From: CAUYUA01 sp963575675
GTDB taxonomy: Bacteria > Pseudomonadota > Alphaproteobacteria > Azospirillales > Azospirillaceae
Length of the DNA: 18,480 nucleotides
Direction: 5' to 3'
Assembly (NCBI GenBank): GCA_963575675.1
Contig: CAUYUA010000254.1
Coordinates: 1-18,480, forward strand
Positions 1 through 8,491 of the stretch are shown one piece after another. A program made the position numbers and the translations under genes. The stretch's first letter is position 1; each line of letters starts with the position of its first letter. The notes beneath the pieces were generated by a model. It had not been told where the DNA came from and did no database searches. It was given only the letters and a program-made list of their open reading frames with translations.

Positions 1-3000
1 ACGTCTCTTCGATCCTTGGAACCTCCTTCTCAGACGCGGATTCCGGAGCAGCTCAGGGAATCGCCATAACGAACCTCGAAGCCGCGCACGGAGCATGGCA
101 GTTCTCAACAGATGACGGCGCAACCTGGAACGCCATCGACAACACCGTCTCCAACGCCAACGCTCTTCTCCTGCGCAACACCGACAAAATTCGCTTCAAC
201 CCGGACGGTGCGCACGGAGACAATCCCACTCTCACATACCGAGCATGGGATCAATCCGCCGGGACAGCAGGCGCTTATACAGACGCCTCCACAAACGGAG
301 GAACAACCGCCTTCTCCAACACCGCAAACACCGCTTCGCTAACCGTCACCGAGCTTAACGACGCTCCGGTTCTCGCCAACGACGCACCAACGCTCGCAAC
401 CATCACTGAAGATCAGATCAATCCAGCCGGGCAAGACGTCTCTTCGATCCTTGGAACCTCCTTCTCAGACGCGGATTCCGGAGCAGCTCAGGGAATCGCC
501 ATAACGAACCTCGAAGCCGCGCACGGAGCATGGCAGTTCTCAACAGATGACGGCGCAACCTGGAACGCCATCGACAACACCGTCTCCAACGCCAACGCTC
601 TTCTCCTGCGCAACACCGACAAAATTCGCTTCAACCCGGACGGTGCGCACGGAGACAATCCCACTCTCACATACCGAGCATGGGATCAATCCGCCGGGAC
701 AGCAGGCGCTTATACAGACGCCTCCACAAACGGAGGAACAACCGCCTTCTCCAACACCGCAAACACCGCTTCGCTAACCGTCACCGAGCTTAACGACGCT
801 CCGGTTCTCGCCAACGACGCACCAACGCTCGCAACCATCACTGAAGATCAGATCAATCCAGCCGGGCAAGACGTCTCTTCGATCCTTGGAACCTCCTTCT
901 CAGACGCGGATTCCGGAGCAGCTCAGGGAATCGCCATAACGAACCTCGAAGCCGCGCACGGAGCATGGCAGTTCTCAACAGATGACGGCGCAACCTGGAA
1001 CGCCATCGACAACACCGTCTCCAACGCCAACGCTCTTCTCCTGCGCAACACCGACAAAATTCGCTTCAACCCGGACGGTGCGCACGGAGACAATCCCACT
1101 CTCACATACCGAGCATGGGATCAATCCGCCGGGACAGCAGGCGCTTATACAGACGCCTCCACAAACGGAGGAACAACCGCCTTCTCCAACACCGCAAACA
1201 CCGCTTCGCTAACCGTCACCGAGCTTAACGACGCTCCGGTTCTCGCCAACGACGCACCAACGCTCGCAACCATCACTGAAGATCAGATCAATCCAGCCGG
1301 GCAAGACGTCTCTTCGATCCTTGGAACCTCCTTCTCAGACGCGGATTCCGGAGCAGCTCAGGGAATCGCCATAACGAACCTCGAAGCCGCGCACGGAGCA
1401 TGGCAGTTCTCAACAGATGACGGCGCAACCTGGAACGCCATCGACAACACCGTCTCCAACGCCAACGCTCTTCTCCTGCGCAACACCGACAAAATTCGCT
1501 TCAACCCGGACGGTGCGCACGGAGACAATCCCACTCTCACATACCGAGCATGGGATCAATCCGCCGGGACAGCAGGCGCTTATACAGACGCCTCCACAAA
1601 CGGAGGAACAACCGCCTTCTCCAACACCGCAAACACCGCTTCGCTAACCGTCACCGAGCTTAACGACGCTCCGGTTCTCGCCAACGACGCACCAACGCTC
1701 GCAACCATCACTGAAGATCAGATCAATCCAGCCGGGCAAGACGTCTCTTCGATCCTTGGAACCTCCTTCTCAGACGCGGATTCCGGAGCAGCTCAGGGAA
1801 TCGCCATAACGAACCTCGAAGCCGCGCACGGAGCATGGCAGTTCTCAACAGATGACGGCGCAACCTGGAACGCCATCGACAACACCGTCTCCAACGCCAA
1901 CGCTCTTCTCCTGCGCAACACCGACAAAATTCGCTTCAACCCGGACGGTGCGCACGGAGACAATCCCACTCTCACATACCGAGCATGGGATCAATCCGCC
2001 GGGACAGCAGGCGCTTATACAGACGCCTCCACAAACGGAGGAACAACCGCCTTCTCCAACACCGCAAACACCGCTTCGCTAACCGTCACCGAGCTTAACG
2101 ACGCTCCGGTTCTCGCCAACGACGCACCAACGCTCGCAACCATCACTGAAGATCAGATCAATCCAGCCGGGCAAGACGTCTCTTCGATCCTTGGAACCTC
2201 CTTCTCAGACGCGGATTCCGGAGCAGCTCAGGGAATCGCCATAACGAACCTCGAAGCCGCGCACGGAGCATGGCAGTTCTCAACAGATGACGGCGCAACC
2301 TGGAACGCCATCGACAACACCGTCTCCAACGCCAACGCTCTTCTCCTGCGCAACACCGACAAAATTCGCTTCAACCCGGACGGTGCGCACGGAGACAATC
2401 CCACTCTCACATACCGAGCATGGGATCAATCCGCCGGGACAGCAGGCGCTTATACAGACGCCTCCACAAACGGAGGAACAACCGCCTTCTCCAACACCGC
2501 AAACACCGCTTCGCTAACCGTCACCGAGCTTAACGACGCTCCGGTTCTCGCCAACGACGCACCAACGCTCGCAACCATCACTGAAGATCAGATCAATCCA
2601 GCCGGGCAAGACGTCTCTTCGATCCTTGGAACCTCCTTCTCAGACGCGGATTCCGGAGCAGCTCAGGGAATCGCCATAACGAACCTCGAAGCCGCGCACG
2701 GAGCATGGCAGTTCTCAACAGATGACGGCGCAACCTGGAACGCCATCGACAACACCGTCTCCAACGCCAACGCTCTTCTCCTGCGCAACACCGACAAAAT
2801 TCGCTTCAACCCGGACGGTGCGCACGGAGACAATCCCACTCTCACATACCGAGCATGGGATCAATCCGCCGGGACAGCAGGCGCTTATACAGACGCCTCC
2901 ACAAACGGAGGAACAACCGCCTTCTCCAACACCGCAAACACCGCTTCGCTAACCGTCACCGAGCTTAACGACGCTCCGGTTCTCGCCAACGACGCACCAA

Positions 3001-3742
3001 CGCTCGCAACCATCACTGAAGATCAGATCAATCCAGCCGGGCAAGACGTCTCTTCGATCCTTGGAACCTCCTTCTCAGACGCGGATTCCGGAGCAGCTCA
3101 GGGAATCGCCATAACGAACCTCGAAGCCGCGCACGGAGCATGGCAGTTCTCAACAGATGACGGCGCAACCTGGAACGCCATCGACAACACCGTCTCCAAC
3201 GCCAACGCTCTTCTCCTGCGCAACACCGACAAAATTCGCTTCAACCCGGACGGTGCGCACGGAGACAATCCCACTCTCACATACCGAGCATGGGATCAAT
3301 CCGCCGGGACAGCAGGCGCTTATACAGACGCCTCCACAAACGGAGGAACAACCGCCTTCTCCAACACCGCAAACACCGCTTCGCTAACCGTCACCGAGCT
3401 TAACGACGCTCCGGTTCTCGCCAACGACGCACCAACGCTCGCAACCATCACTGAAGATCAGATCAATCCAGCCGGGCAAGACGTCTCTTCGATCCTTGGA
3501 ACCTCCTTCTCAGACGCGGATTCCGGAGCAGCTCAGGGAATCGCCATAACGAACCTCGAAGCCGCGCACGGAGCATGGCAGTTCTCAACAGATGACGGCG
3601 CAACCTGGAACGCCATCGACAACACCGTCTCCAACGCCAACGCTCTTCTCCTGCGCAACACCGACAAAATTCGCTTCAACCCGGACGGTGCGCACGGAGA
3701 CAATCCCACTCTCACATACCGAGCATGGGATCAATCCGCCGG
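1..3742 (+). repeat. Perfect 435-bp tandem repeat array, about 8.6 copies, continuing off the left edge
   Basis: Units begin at 1, 436, 871, 1306, 1741, 2176, 2611, 3046 and 3481. They read as base-for-base identical, including synonymous sites, up to 3742. The period is 145 codons, so copy-number changes keep the frame. Each unit encodes motifs such as FSDADSG, HGAWQFSTDDGATW, ALLLRNTDKIRFNPDG and LTYRAWDQSAG and ends in a LNDAPVL-type linker. This pattern is typical of cadherin-like/VCBS-like repeats in large bacterial surface proteins. It is rich in Asp, Asn, Thr and Ala, which would suit calcium-stabilised beta-sandwiches, though that is inferred. Small open frames in other phases recur once per unit and are by-products of the repeat. 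Confidence 0.97.
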
Positions 3743-6700
3743 AACCATAGGAAGTTACGCGAACACCTCCGCCAACGGAGGAACAACCGCTTTCTCATCC
3801 ACCGCAAACATCACCTCGCTAACTGTCACCAGCATCAACGACGCCCCGATCCTTGCCGACGCCTCTCCAGCGCTCACAGCCATTACCGAAGACCAAACTG
3901 ATTCCGCCGGGCAAACGATCGCATCATTCCTAGGAGCCTCCATCACTGACGCCGATTCCGAGGCGACTCAGGGAATCGCCATAACCGGATTCGCAGCCAC
4001 TCATGGAGCATGGCAGTTCTCAACAGATGACGGCGCAACCTGGACCGCCGTCGACGCCGCCGTTTCGAACACCAACGCTCTTCTCCTGCGCGACACAGAC
4101 AAAATACGCTTCAATCCCGACGGCGTTCGCGGAAGTCTTCCCACTCTGACCTATCGCGCATGGGATCAATCTTCAGGAACCTCGGGCGCTTATGCGGACG
4201 CCTCGATCAATGGCGACGACGCCCCCTTCTCCCGCAACGACGACACCGCCACATTAACCGTAAACAACGTCAATGACGCCCCAATCCTCCAGAACAACTC
4301 CTCTCTGCCCTCTCTCATGAGCAATAACGCCAACAATCCCGGCCTGACCGTCTCCGATTTATTAGGAAACACCGCCACCTCTCCCGATGATCACTCTTCT
4401 CTCGGCCTAGCCATAACCAGAACCATCGCCAACAGCGGCCAATGGCAATACTCCCTCGACAACGGAGAAACTTGGCAAACGATCCAAACCGTCTCTGATG
4501 CAAAAGCCTTGCTCTTACGCAGCAACGATAAAATCCGCTTCGCTCCCAACGGACAAGGCGGAAGCGCAAGTCTGAGATATCACGCATGGGATCAAACCGC
4601 AGACGAAGAGTCGGAACACACCGCCGGACATTATGTTGACATCTCAAACAACGGTGGAGCCACTCCATTCTCTGAAATGAGCGCCTCCGCTTCTGTTACA
4701 ATCAACGAACCGAAAAATCTTCCACCAATAGTCACACGCGACTTCACTCATGACGATGCGTTCAATAATGTCGCCGCAGGGCAAAACTTCTCCTTTCACA
4801 TTCCAAGAGACGCTTTCCAGGACCCGGACTCCAGCCAGCCGTTAACTTTGTCCGTCAGCAATCTTCCGCCCGGAATTTCTTTCAATCCTGAAACCGACAC
4901 ACTCTCCGGAGTCCCCACCAGCTCGGGCGGTTTCACAATCACCATCACCGCCAGAGACGCCGAAGGCGAGGCCGTCAACGTCAACATCCCGCTCTCGATT
5001 TCTCCGGCGATTCAAAACAACAACGCAGCGCCGCCCTCCAACGAGCCCACAAACACAACGCCCCCAACTTCAGAGGGCGGAAACGACGCCCAGAACAGTC
5101 GATCCGAAAACGCCAACAATGCTCCCTATTCCGTTTTGGGCGCCGGCGGCCAAACGACAAACCCCCTCTCTCCGTCATCGCCCTCTTCGTCGCCCTCTTC
5201 ATCGCCCTATGGCGCCTCAAATCCTTCCTCCGGATTACTCGGCGGCACGATTGGAAACTACGCTTCCTCTCCCTCTCCCATCAGCGCTGACCCCAACGCG
5301 CGCGGCGGCGACGCCGCTCAAACCGGACGCGCGCCTCCCGCCCCCCCCGCCTCATTACAAATCAACGCCGCCGACGTTCTCGCCTTCGTCTCCTCTTCAG
5401 AATTCTCCAACCGCGAACGGCAACAAGCCCTGCAAACCATGAGCAGCGCCTCGCTGATTCGAAACCTCGCCGCCACAGGAGACCGCACGCTCTCCACCGT
5501 GGCCTCGATGCTCTCCGACATGTCGAACGGCGCAAACGTCTCCTACAACACCGTCAAATCCGTGCTGCAATCCGGCGGATATTCACAAGACGCAATCAAT
5601 TCCTACCTCGCCATTTATCAAAAAGTCCAAAACGAGCAAAAACTCCAAATCGTTTCCGGAGCGCTTAGCGAATTGAGCGCCGGAAGGCAGCCGCCCAGCC
5701 TCTTCAACCTTCCCATCACCAACGCCGCGCCCAGCCTCAATGTGGCCTCCGCCATACGCTCCGGCGATTCGATCCTCATCTCCGGCGCCGTGTCCAACCA
5801 AACCCCCTTCGTCGAGGTCCGCATCAACGGACGATGGGTTTACGCCGACGATCAGGGAGTTTTTCAAGCCAGAATCCCCGCTTCCGCCGCAGCCAACGGC
5901 GTCACCATCCAAATGCGCGACGAAAGCGGCCTTTCCATCACTCGAACCGTGCCGGCAAACTCCATCCAAAATGTGGAGAACCAAAACAGCGATCAGAACG
6001 ATGACGTCCGTCCTCCTGTCTCCGAGCCAAGGCGCGTCGCCGTCATGTTCGGCAACCAGGCCTATCAAGACACCCGCATCAGCTCGTTGGACACCCCACT
6101 GCAAGACGTCTCCGCGCTCACCAACGCCTTGCAAAACAAGCTCGGTTACGACGTTGTCTCTCTACCAAATCCTACCCGCGCTCAAATCGCCGCCAACCTA
6201 CAAAATTTGATCCAAACCATCGGCCCAAACGATCAAGTAATCATTTATTACGCAGGTCATGGCGTGGTCAATCCCACCACCGGAACCGGATATTGGCTGC
6301 CCACCGACGCCACCGTCGACAGCACCGAAAACTGGATATCCAACCAAGACGTCGCCCGCGTGCTCAACCGTTTGCAGGCGCGCCAGATTATGCTGATCTC
6401 GGATAGCTGTTATTCGGGCGCCTTCATCACCGGCAAAGCCGACGGCGGCGGCGTCACCGATCCCAACGAACTCGCAGAAATGCGATCGGTGATTGCGATC
6501 TCTGCGGGAGGACTGGAGCCGGTCGCCGACGGTGAGGACCATTCTCCGTTCGCGCGCGCTTTAATTAGTCAAATCAACAGTGTCGGAGAAGGACAAGCCG
6601 CCTTCGGAAGAGATGTCTTTCAAGGCGTGCAAAAAGGCGTGGAGCAAGAATCGCCGCAATCTCCGAATTACGGCTCGGTCGCCTTGTCCGGACAAGACCC

Positions 6701-7022
6701 CGGCGCCGACTTTGTGTTCGACGCGCGCGTGAAACCCGCCAAGCCCGCCTCCTCTGGACAACAAGGCGAGTTACACCTCGACGACAACGGCGACGGCGAT
6801 AACGGCGACGGCGATTTCACGCCTTCTCAGCCGCGTTCGGTTCCAACCCGTCATCACGCCTCTGTCGATCCGGATGATGTCATCCGAGCCGATGACCATC
6901 ATTGGTCTGCGTCCAACTCTCGCCCAACGACGGAACCAAATGGAGTTCAGCTTGCCGCCGCACGCCATACAATCCGCAGCGAGCCCATCCACAACAAACA
7001 GATTCTTCGCAAAAGCGCTTAA
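1..7022 (+). CDS. Giant cadherin/Ig-like repeat protein with C-terminal caspase-like (C14/metacaspase) domain, 5'-partial
   Basis: One frame (first full codon at base 3) is open from the left edge to the TAA at 7020-7022, giving at least 2,339 residues. The repeat units contain no Met or Cys, and the first in-frame ATG (4317) lies inside a repeat, so the true start is upstream of the window. Order of parts: perfect 145-residue repeats (to 3742); diverged repeats (3743 to about 4710); a putative Ig-like domain (about 4735-5010, with LPPGISFNPET and LSGVP); a Ser/Pro/Asn-rich linker (about 5011-5350); a helix-rich segment (about 5350-5700); an Ig-like module (about 5715-5990); a caspase-like domain (about 6027-6720); and an Asp/Gly-rich tail. 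The caspase domain has the histidine motif YYAGHG (His codon 6258-6260) and the cysteine motif DSCYSG (Cys codon 6408-6410), so the dyad is intact. The repeats resemble those of large bacterial adhesins. Surface location is inferred; no secretion signal or membrane anchor is visible in this part. Confidence 0.93.
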   Translation, partial: VSSILGTSFSDADSGAAQGIAITNLEAAHGAWQFSTDDGATWNAIDNTVSNANALLLRNTDKIRFNPDGAHGDNPTLTYRAWDQSAGTAGAYTDASTNGGTTAFSNTANTASLTVTELNDAPVLANDAPTLATITEDQINPAGQDVSSILGTSFSDADSGAAQGIAITNLEAAHGAWQFSTDDGATWNAIDNTVSNANALLLRNTDKIRFNPDGAHGDNPTLTYRAWDQSAGTAGAYTDASTNGGTTAFSNTANTASLTVTELNDAPVLANDAPTLATITEDQINPAGQDVSSILGTSFSDADSGAAQGIAITNLEAAHGAWQFSTDDGATWNAIDNTVSNANALLLRNTDKIRFNPDGAHGDNPTLTYRAWDQSAGTAGAYTDASTNGGTTAFSNTANTASLTVTELNDAPVLANDAPTLATITEDQINPAGQDVSSILGTSFSDADSGAAQGIAITNLEAAHGAWQFSTDDGATWNAIDNTVSNANALLLRNTDKIRFNPDGAHGDNPTLTYRAWDQSAGTAGAYTDASTNGGTTAFSNTANTASLTVTELNDAPVLANDAPTLATITEDQINPAGQDVSSILGTSFSDADSGAAQGIAITNLEAAHGAWQFSTDDGATWNAIDNTVSNANALLLRNTDKIRFNPDGAHGDNPTLTYRAWDQSAGTAGAYTDASTNGGTTAFSNTANTASLTVTELNDAPVLANDAPTLATITEDQINPAGQDVSSILGTSFSDADSGAAQGIAITNLEAAHGAWQFSTDDGATWNAIDNTVSNANALLLRNTDKIRFNPDGAHGDNPTLTYRAWDQSAGTAGAYTDASTNGGTTAFSNTANTASLTVTELNDAPVLANDAPTLATITEDQINPAGQDVSSILGTSFSDADSGAAQGIAITNLEAAHGAWQFSTDDGATWNAIDNTVSNANALLLRNTDKIRFNPDGAHGDNPTLTYRAWDQSAGTAGAYTDASTNGGTTAFSNTANTASLTVTELNDAPVLANDAPTLATITEDQINPAGQDVSSILGTSFSDADSGAAQGIAITNLEAAHGAWQFSTDDGATWNAIDNTVSNANALLLRNTDKIRFNPDGAHGDNPTLTYRAWDQSAGTAGAYTDASTNGGTTAFSNTANTASLTVTELNDAPVLANDAPTLATITEDQINPAGQDVSSILGTSFSDADSGAAQGIAITNLEAAHGAWQFSTDDGATWNAIDNTVSNANALLLRNTDKIRFNPDGAHGDNPTLTYRAWDQSAGTIGSYANTSANGGTTAFSSTANITSLTVTSINDAPILADASPALTAITEDQTDSAGQTIASFLGASITDADSEATQGIAITGFAATHGAWQFSTDDGATWTAVDAAVSNTNALLLRDTDKIRFNPDGVRGSLPTLTYRAWDQSSGTSGAYADASINGDDAPFSRNDDTATLTVNNVNDAPILQNNSSLPSLMSNNANNPGLTVSDLLGNTATSPDDHSSLGLAITRTIANSGQWQYSLDNGETWQTIQTVSDAKALLLRSNDKIRFAPNGQGGSASLRYHAWDQTADEESEHTAGHYVDISNNGGATPFSEMSASASVTINEPKNLPPIVTRDFTHDDAFNNVAAGQNFSFHIPRDAFQDPDSSQPLTLSVSNLPPGISFNPETDTLSGVPTSSGGFTITITARDAEGEAVNVNIPLSISPAIQNNNAAPPSNEPTNTTPPTSEGGNDAQNSRSENANNAPYSVLGAGGQTTNPLSPSSPSSSPSSSPYGASNPSSGLLGGTIGNYASSPSPISADPNARGGDAAQTGRAPPAPPASLQINAADVLAFVSSSEFSNRERQQALQTMSSASLIRNLAATGDRTLSTVASMLSDMSNGANVSYNTVKSVLQSGGYSQDAINSYLAIYQKVQNEQKLQIVSGALSELSAGRQPPSLFNLPITNAAPSLNVASAIRSGDSILISGAVSNQTPFVEVRINGRWVYADDQGVFQARIPASAAANGVTIQMRDESGLSITRTVPANSIQNVENQNSDQNDDVRPPVSEPRRVAVMFGNQAYQDTRISSLDTPLQDVSALTNALQNKLGYDVVSLPNPTRAQIAANLQNLIQTIGPNDQVIIYYAGHGVVNPTTGTGYWLPTDATVDSTENWISNQDVARVLNRLQARQIMLISDSCYSGAFITGKADGGGVTDPNELAEMRSVIAISAGGLEPVADGEDHSPFARALISQINSVGEGQAAFGRDVFQGVQKGVEQESPQSPNYGSVALSGQDPGADFVFDARVKPAKPASSGQQGELHLDDNGDGDNGDGDFTPSQPRSVPTRHHASVDPDDVIRADDHHWSASNSRPTTEPNGVQLAAARHTIRSEPIHNKQILRKSA
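3743..4735 (+). repeat. Diverged terminal copies of the 145-residue repeat
   Basis: After 3742 the tail of unit 9 differs abruptly from the array consensus (TIGSYANTSANGG in place of TAGAYTDASTNGG). A tenth unit (about 3916-4347) keeps the fold signature (HGAWQFSTDDGATW, LLLRDTDKIRFNPDG, TYRAWDQSSG) with many substitutions. An eleventh (about 4348-4710) is more distant (SGQWQYSLDNGETW, LLLRSNDKIRFAPNG, RYHAWDQ). Similarity falls step by step towards the unique C-terminal region, as is usual at the edge of an array that is homogenised internally. Confidence 0.85.
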
Positions 7023-7144
7023 TATACTCCGTCCAATTGAGAACCCGAGAAGGAACCTCTAAAGAAATCGCGGCTCCACGACGATCGCTTCGCGAATAAA
7101 GGGGGCTTTCGTCCTTAAAACAAACCAAACAAAGCGAGCAGGCA

Positions 7145-8200
7145 ATGCCGACAAAAGACCTTCCCTCAATCTCTCCCGAAACCACCGCTCCCCCCACCCC
7201 GAAACCAAATCGCAACAAAAAACGTCTCCACCTCGCCTTGGCCCTTATCGGCCTCTGGATCGCCTCAGACTCCTTCTTCATCGTCCAACCCTCGGAAATG
7301 GCCGGATTAAGACGGATGGGCAGTCTCATCACCAAACAACCAATCGGCTCCGGCCTTCATTTCAAGCTCCCCTTGCTCGACGCCGCCGACACAATTCAAG
7401 TTTCACTCGATAGATCGGTGATCGACGACATGGACGTCTACACCGCCGACAATCAGAAAATAACCATCAGCATCGGCTTGACCGAGCGCATTCCCCCCAA
7501 CGCCGTGTTCCGATTGCTCTACGACACAGGCCGAACCGGAAGCTTCGACATCAAAGGCAACATCTCTCAAGTGGCCAAAGATCGCGCGCTCCGCGTTTTC
7601 GCCCGACACAACACGCAAAACATCTCCGAAAAACGCGAAGAAATCGCCCACCTGATGACCAAAGAAATTGGATCCGCCGTGAAAGAATACTTCGGGATAG
7701 ACGTGATCGATGTTCAGATAATCAACCTTCAATATTCAAAAGAATTCGTCGAATCCAATGAAAAAGCCGTAAAACAAAAGAACATCGCTCTGGCGGCGCA
7801 GTACGAAGTCCAGAAAATCAAAGCCGAGGCCGAACAAGCCGTCGCCCGATCCAAAGGCGAGGCTGAAGCCAACCGCACCAAAGCCGAAGGCGAAGCCGCC
7901 GCCCGTATTGCGCGCGCCAAAGGCGACGCCGACTCTCGTCTCCTCGCCGCAGCCGCAGAAGCCAAAGCCGCCGACCTGGTCAACGAGGCCACCGCCCGAG
8001 GGCTACACCTCAAAGGCCAAGCCTACGCTCAATTTCCAGCATTAGTCACCATTGCCGCCATCGAACAACTGTTCTCCCGCTGGCAAGGCCAAGTGCCCTC
8101 CACCATGATCGGCGGAGTATCCGGAAATCTTCCGACTTTGCTCAACCTCGCCCTACCCAACCTCACCGCACCGTCCAACAGCGCGCCGCCGCAACAATAA
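7145..8200 (+). CDS. SPFH/Band 7 (prohibitin/HflC-like) membrane protein
   Basis: 351 residues. A Pro/Thr-rich N-terminal tail with basic residues (NRNKKR) precedes one hydrophobic segment at about residues 28-47. A Band 7 domain follows (starting VQPSEMAGLRRMG, with GSGLHFKLPLLDAADTIQ), then an Ala/Glu/Lys-rich coiled coil (about 205-280, with repeated KAEAE and AKGDA patterns). The C-terminal end is rich in Leu, Pro and Asn. Family members oligomerise into membrane scaffolds and often modulate proteases; the protein is probably anchored in the inner membrane with the Band 7 domain outside the cytoplasm, as in HflK/HflC (inferred). The gene starts 122 bases after the caspase-repeat gene on the same strand with no clear intervening terminator, so co-transcription is plausible. 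The ATG at 7145 has only a weak AGCAGG-like sequence in front of it. Confidence 0.88.
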   Translation: MPTKDLPSISPETTAPPTPKPNRNKKRLHLALALIGLWIASDSFFIVQPSEMAGLRRMGSLITKQPIGSGLHFKLPLLDAADTIQVSLDRSVIDDMDVYTADNQKITISIGLTERIPPNAVFRLLYDTGRTGSFDIKGNISQVAKDRALRVFARHNTQNISEKREEIAHLMTKEIGSAVKEYFGIDVIDVQIINLQYSKEFVESNEKAVKQKNIALAAQYEVQKIKAEAEQAVARSKGEAEANRTKAEGEAAARIARAKGDADSRLLAAAAEAKAADLVNEATARGLHLKGQAYAQFPALVTIAAIEQLFSRWQGQVPSTMIGGVSGNLPTLLNLALPNLTAPSNSAPPQQ

Positions 8201-8203
8201 AAA

Positions 8204-8251
8204 TAGCGCGCCGCGCTCTCTCTCTTCCCCCAAAAAGAGAACGCGGCGCTA
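8204..8251 (+). terminator. Hairpin after the SPFH gene, probable terminator
   Basis: A GC-rich inverted repeat starts 4 bases after the stop codon. TAGCG plus CCGCG on the left (with a 2-base bulge) pairs with CGCGGCGCTA at 8242-8251, extended inward by a CT-rich/AG-rich pairing. No strong T-run follows, so it may stabilise the 3' end or work with Rho rather than act alone. Confidence 0.5.
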
Positions 8252-8491
8252 AATTGTCCGAAAAACTCTCTTATCGTTTTAAAAACGATTGAAAATTAAT
8301 AGGAAAACATCAAAAAATATTTTGTGAAGGTTTTGTGAATTCACCAAGAACATCATCCTCTTCTTTGAATGAGTCTGTGTTCTTTGAATGAGTCTGTGAA
8401 TTTTTTGTGAACGAACCCATTTCATCTTTACATTTCTTCTTAACTGTTTCCAATATGCTCCTATGCAAACTCCTGTCGCCGCGAGGATACG
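8252..8491 (+). promoter_or_regulatory. pstS upstream region with Pho-box-like 11-bp-phased repeats
   Basis: This AT-rich leader contains two pairs of 7-base repeats, each pair spaced exactly 11 bases start to start, like tandem PhoB half-sites (7 bases plus a 4-base AT-rich spacer). They are TTGTGAA at 8322 and 8333, and CTGTGAA at 8394 with TTGTGAA at 8405. Known Pho boxes approximate CTGTCAT-N4-CTGTCAT, so these match in spacing and mostly in bases but carry GA where CA is expected. There is also a perfect palindrome ATCGTTTT-A-AAAACGAT (8273-8289) and a 19-bp tandem duplication (8361-8379, 8380-8398). Position upstream of pstS supports phosphate control; this is an inference. Confidence 0.5.
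8361..8398 (+). repeat. Two adjacent exact copies of a 19-bp sequence
   Basis: The 19-mer beginning TTCTTTGAATG and ending AGTCTGTG occurs at 8361-8379 and again at 8380-8398 with no gap. The second copy runs directly into the CTGTGAA half-site at 8394. It looks like a recent tandem duplication within the regulatory region of pstS. Confidence 0.9.

Noticed and set aside
53..3715. Recurrent small open frames once per 435-bp unit on both strands (60 and 76 codons)
   Set aside because: They repeat only because the DNA repeats; the long open frame through all units in the giant protein explains the sequence, and the small frames lack ribosome sites.
1..3742. Possible CRISPR or satellite array
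   Set aside because: Units are 435 bp, contiguous without spacers and open in one frame with protein-like motifs.
5583..6134. 183-codon minus-strand frame opposite the caspase gene
   Set aside because: It is antisense to a well-supported coding region; Gly/Asp/Val-rich composition is that of a complementary shadow.
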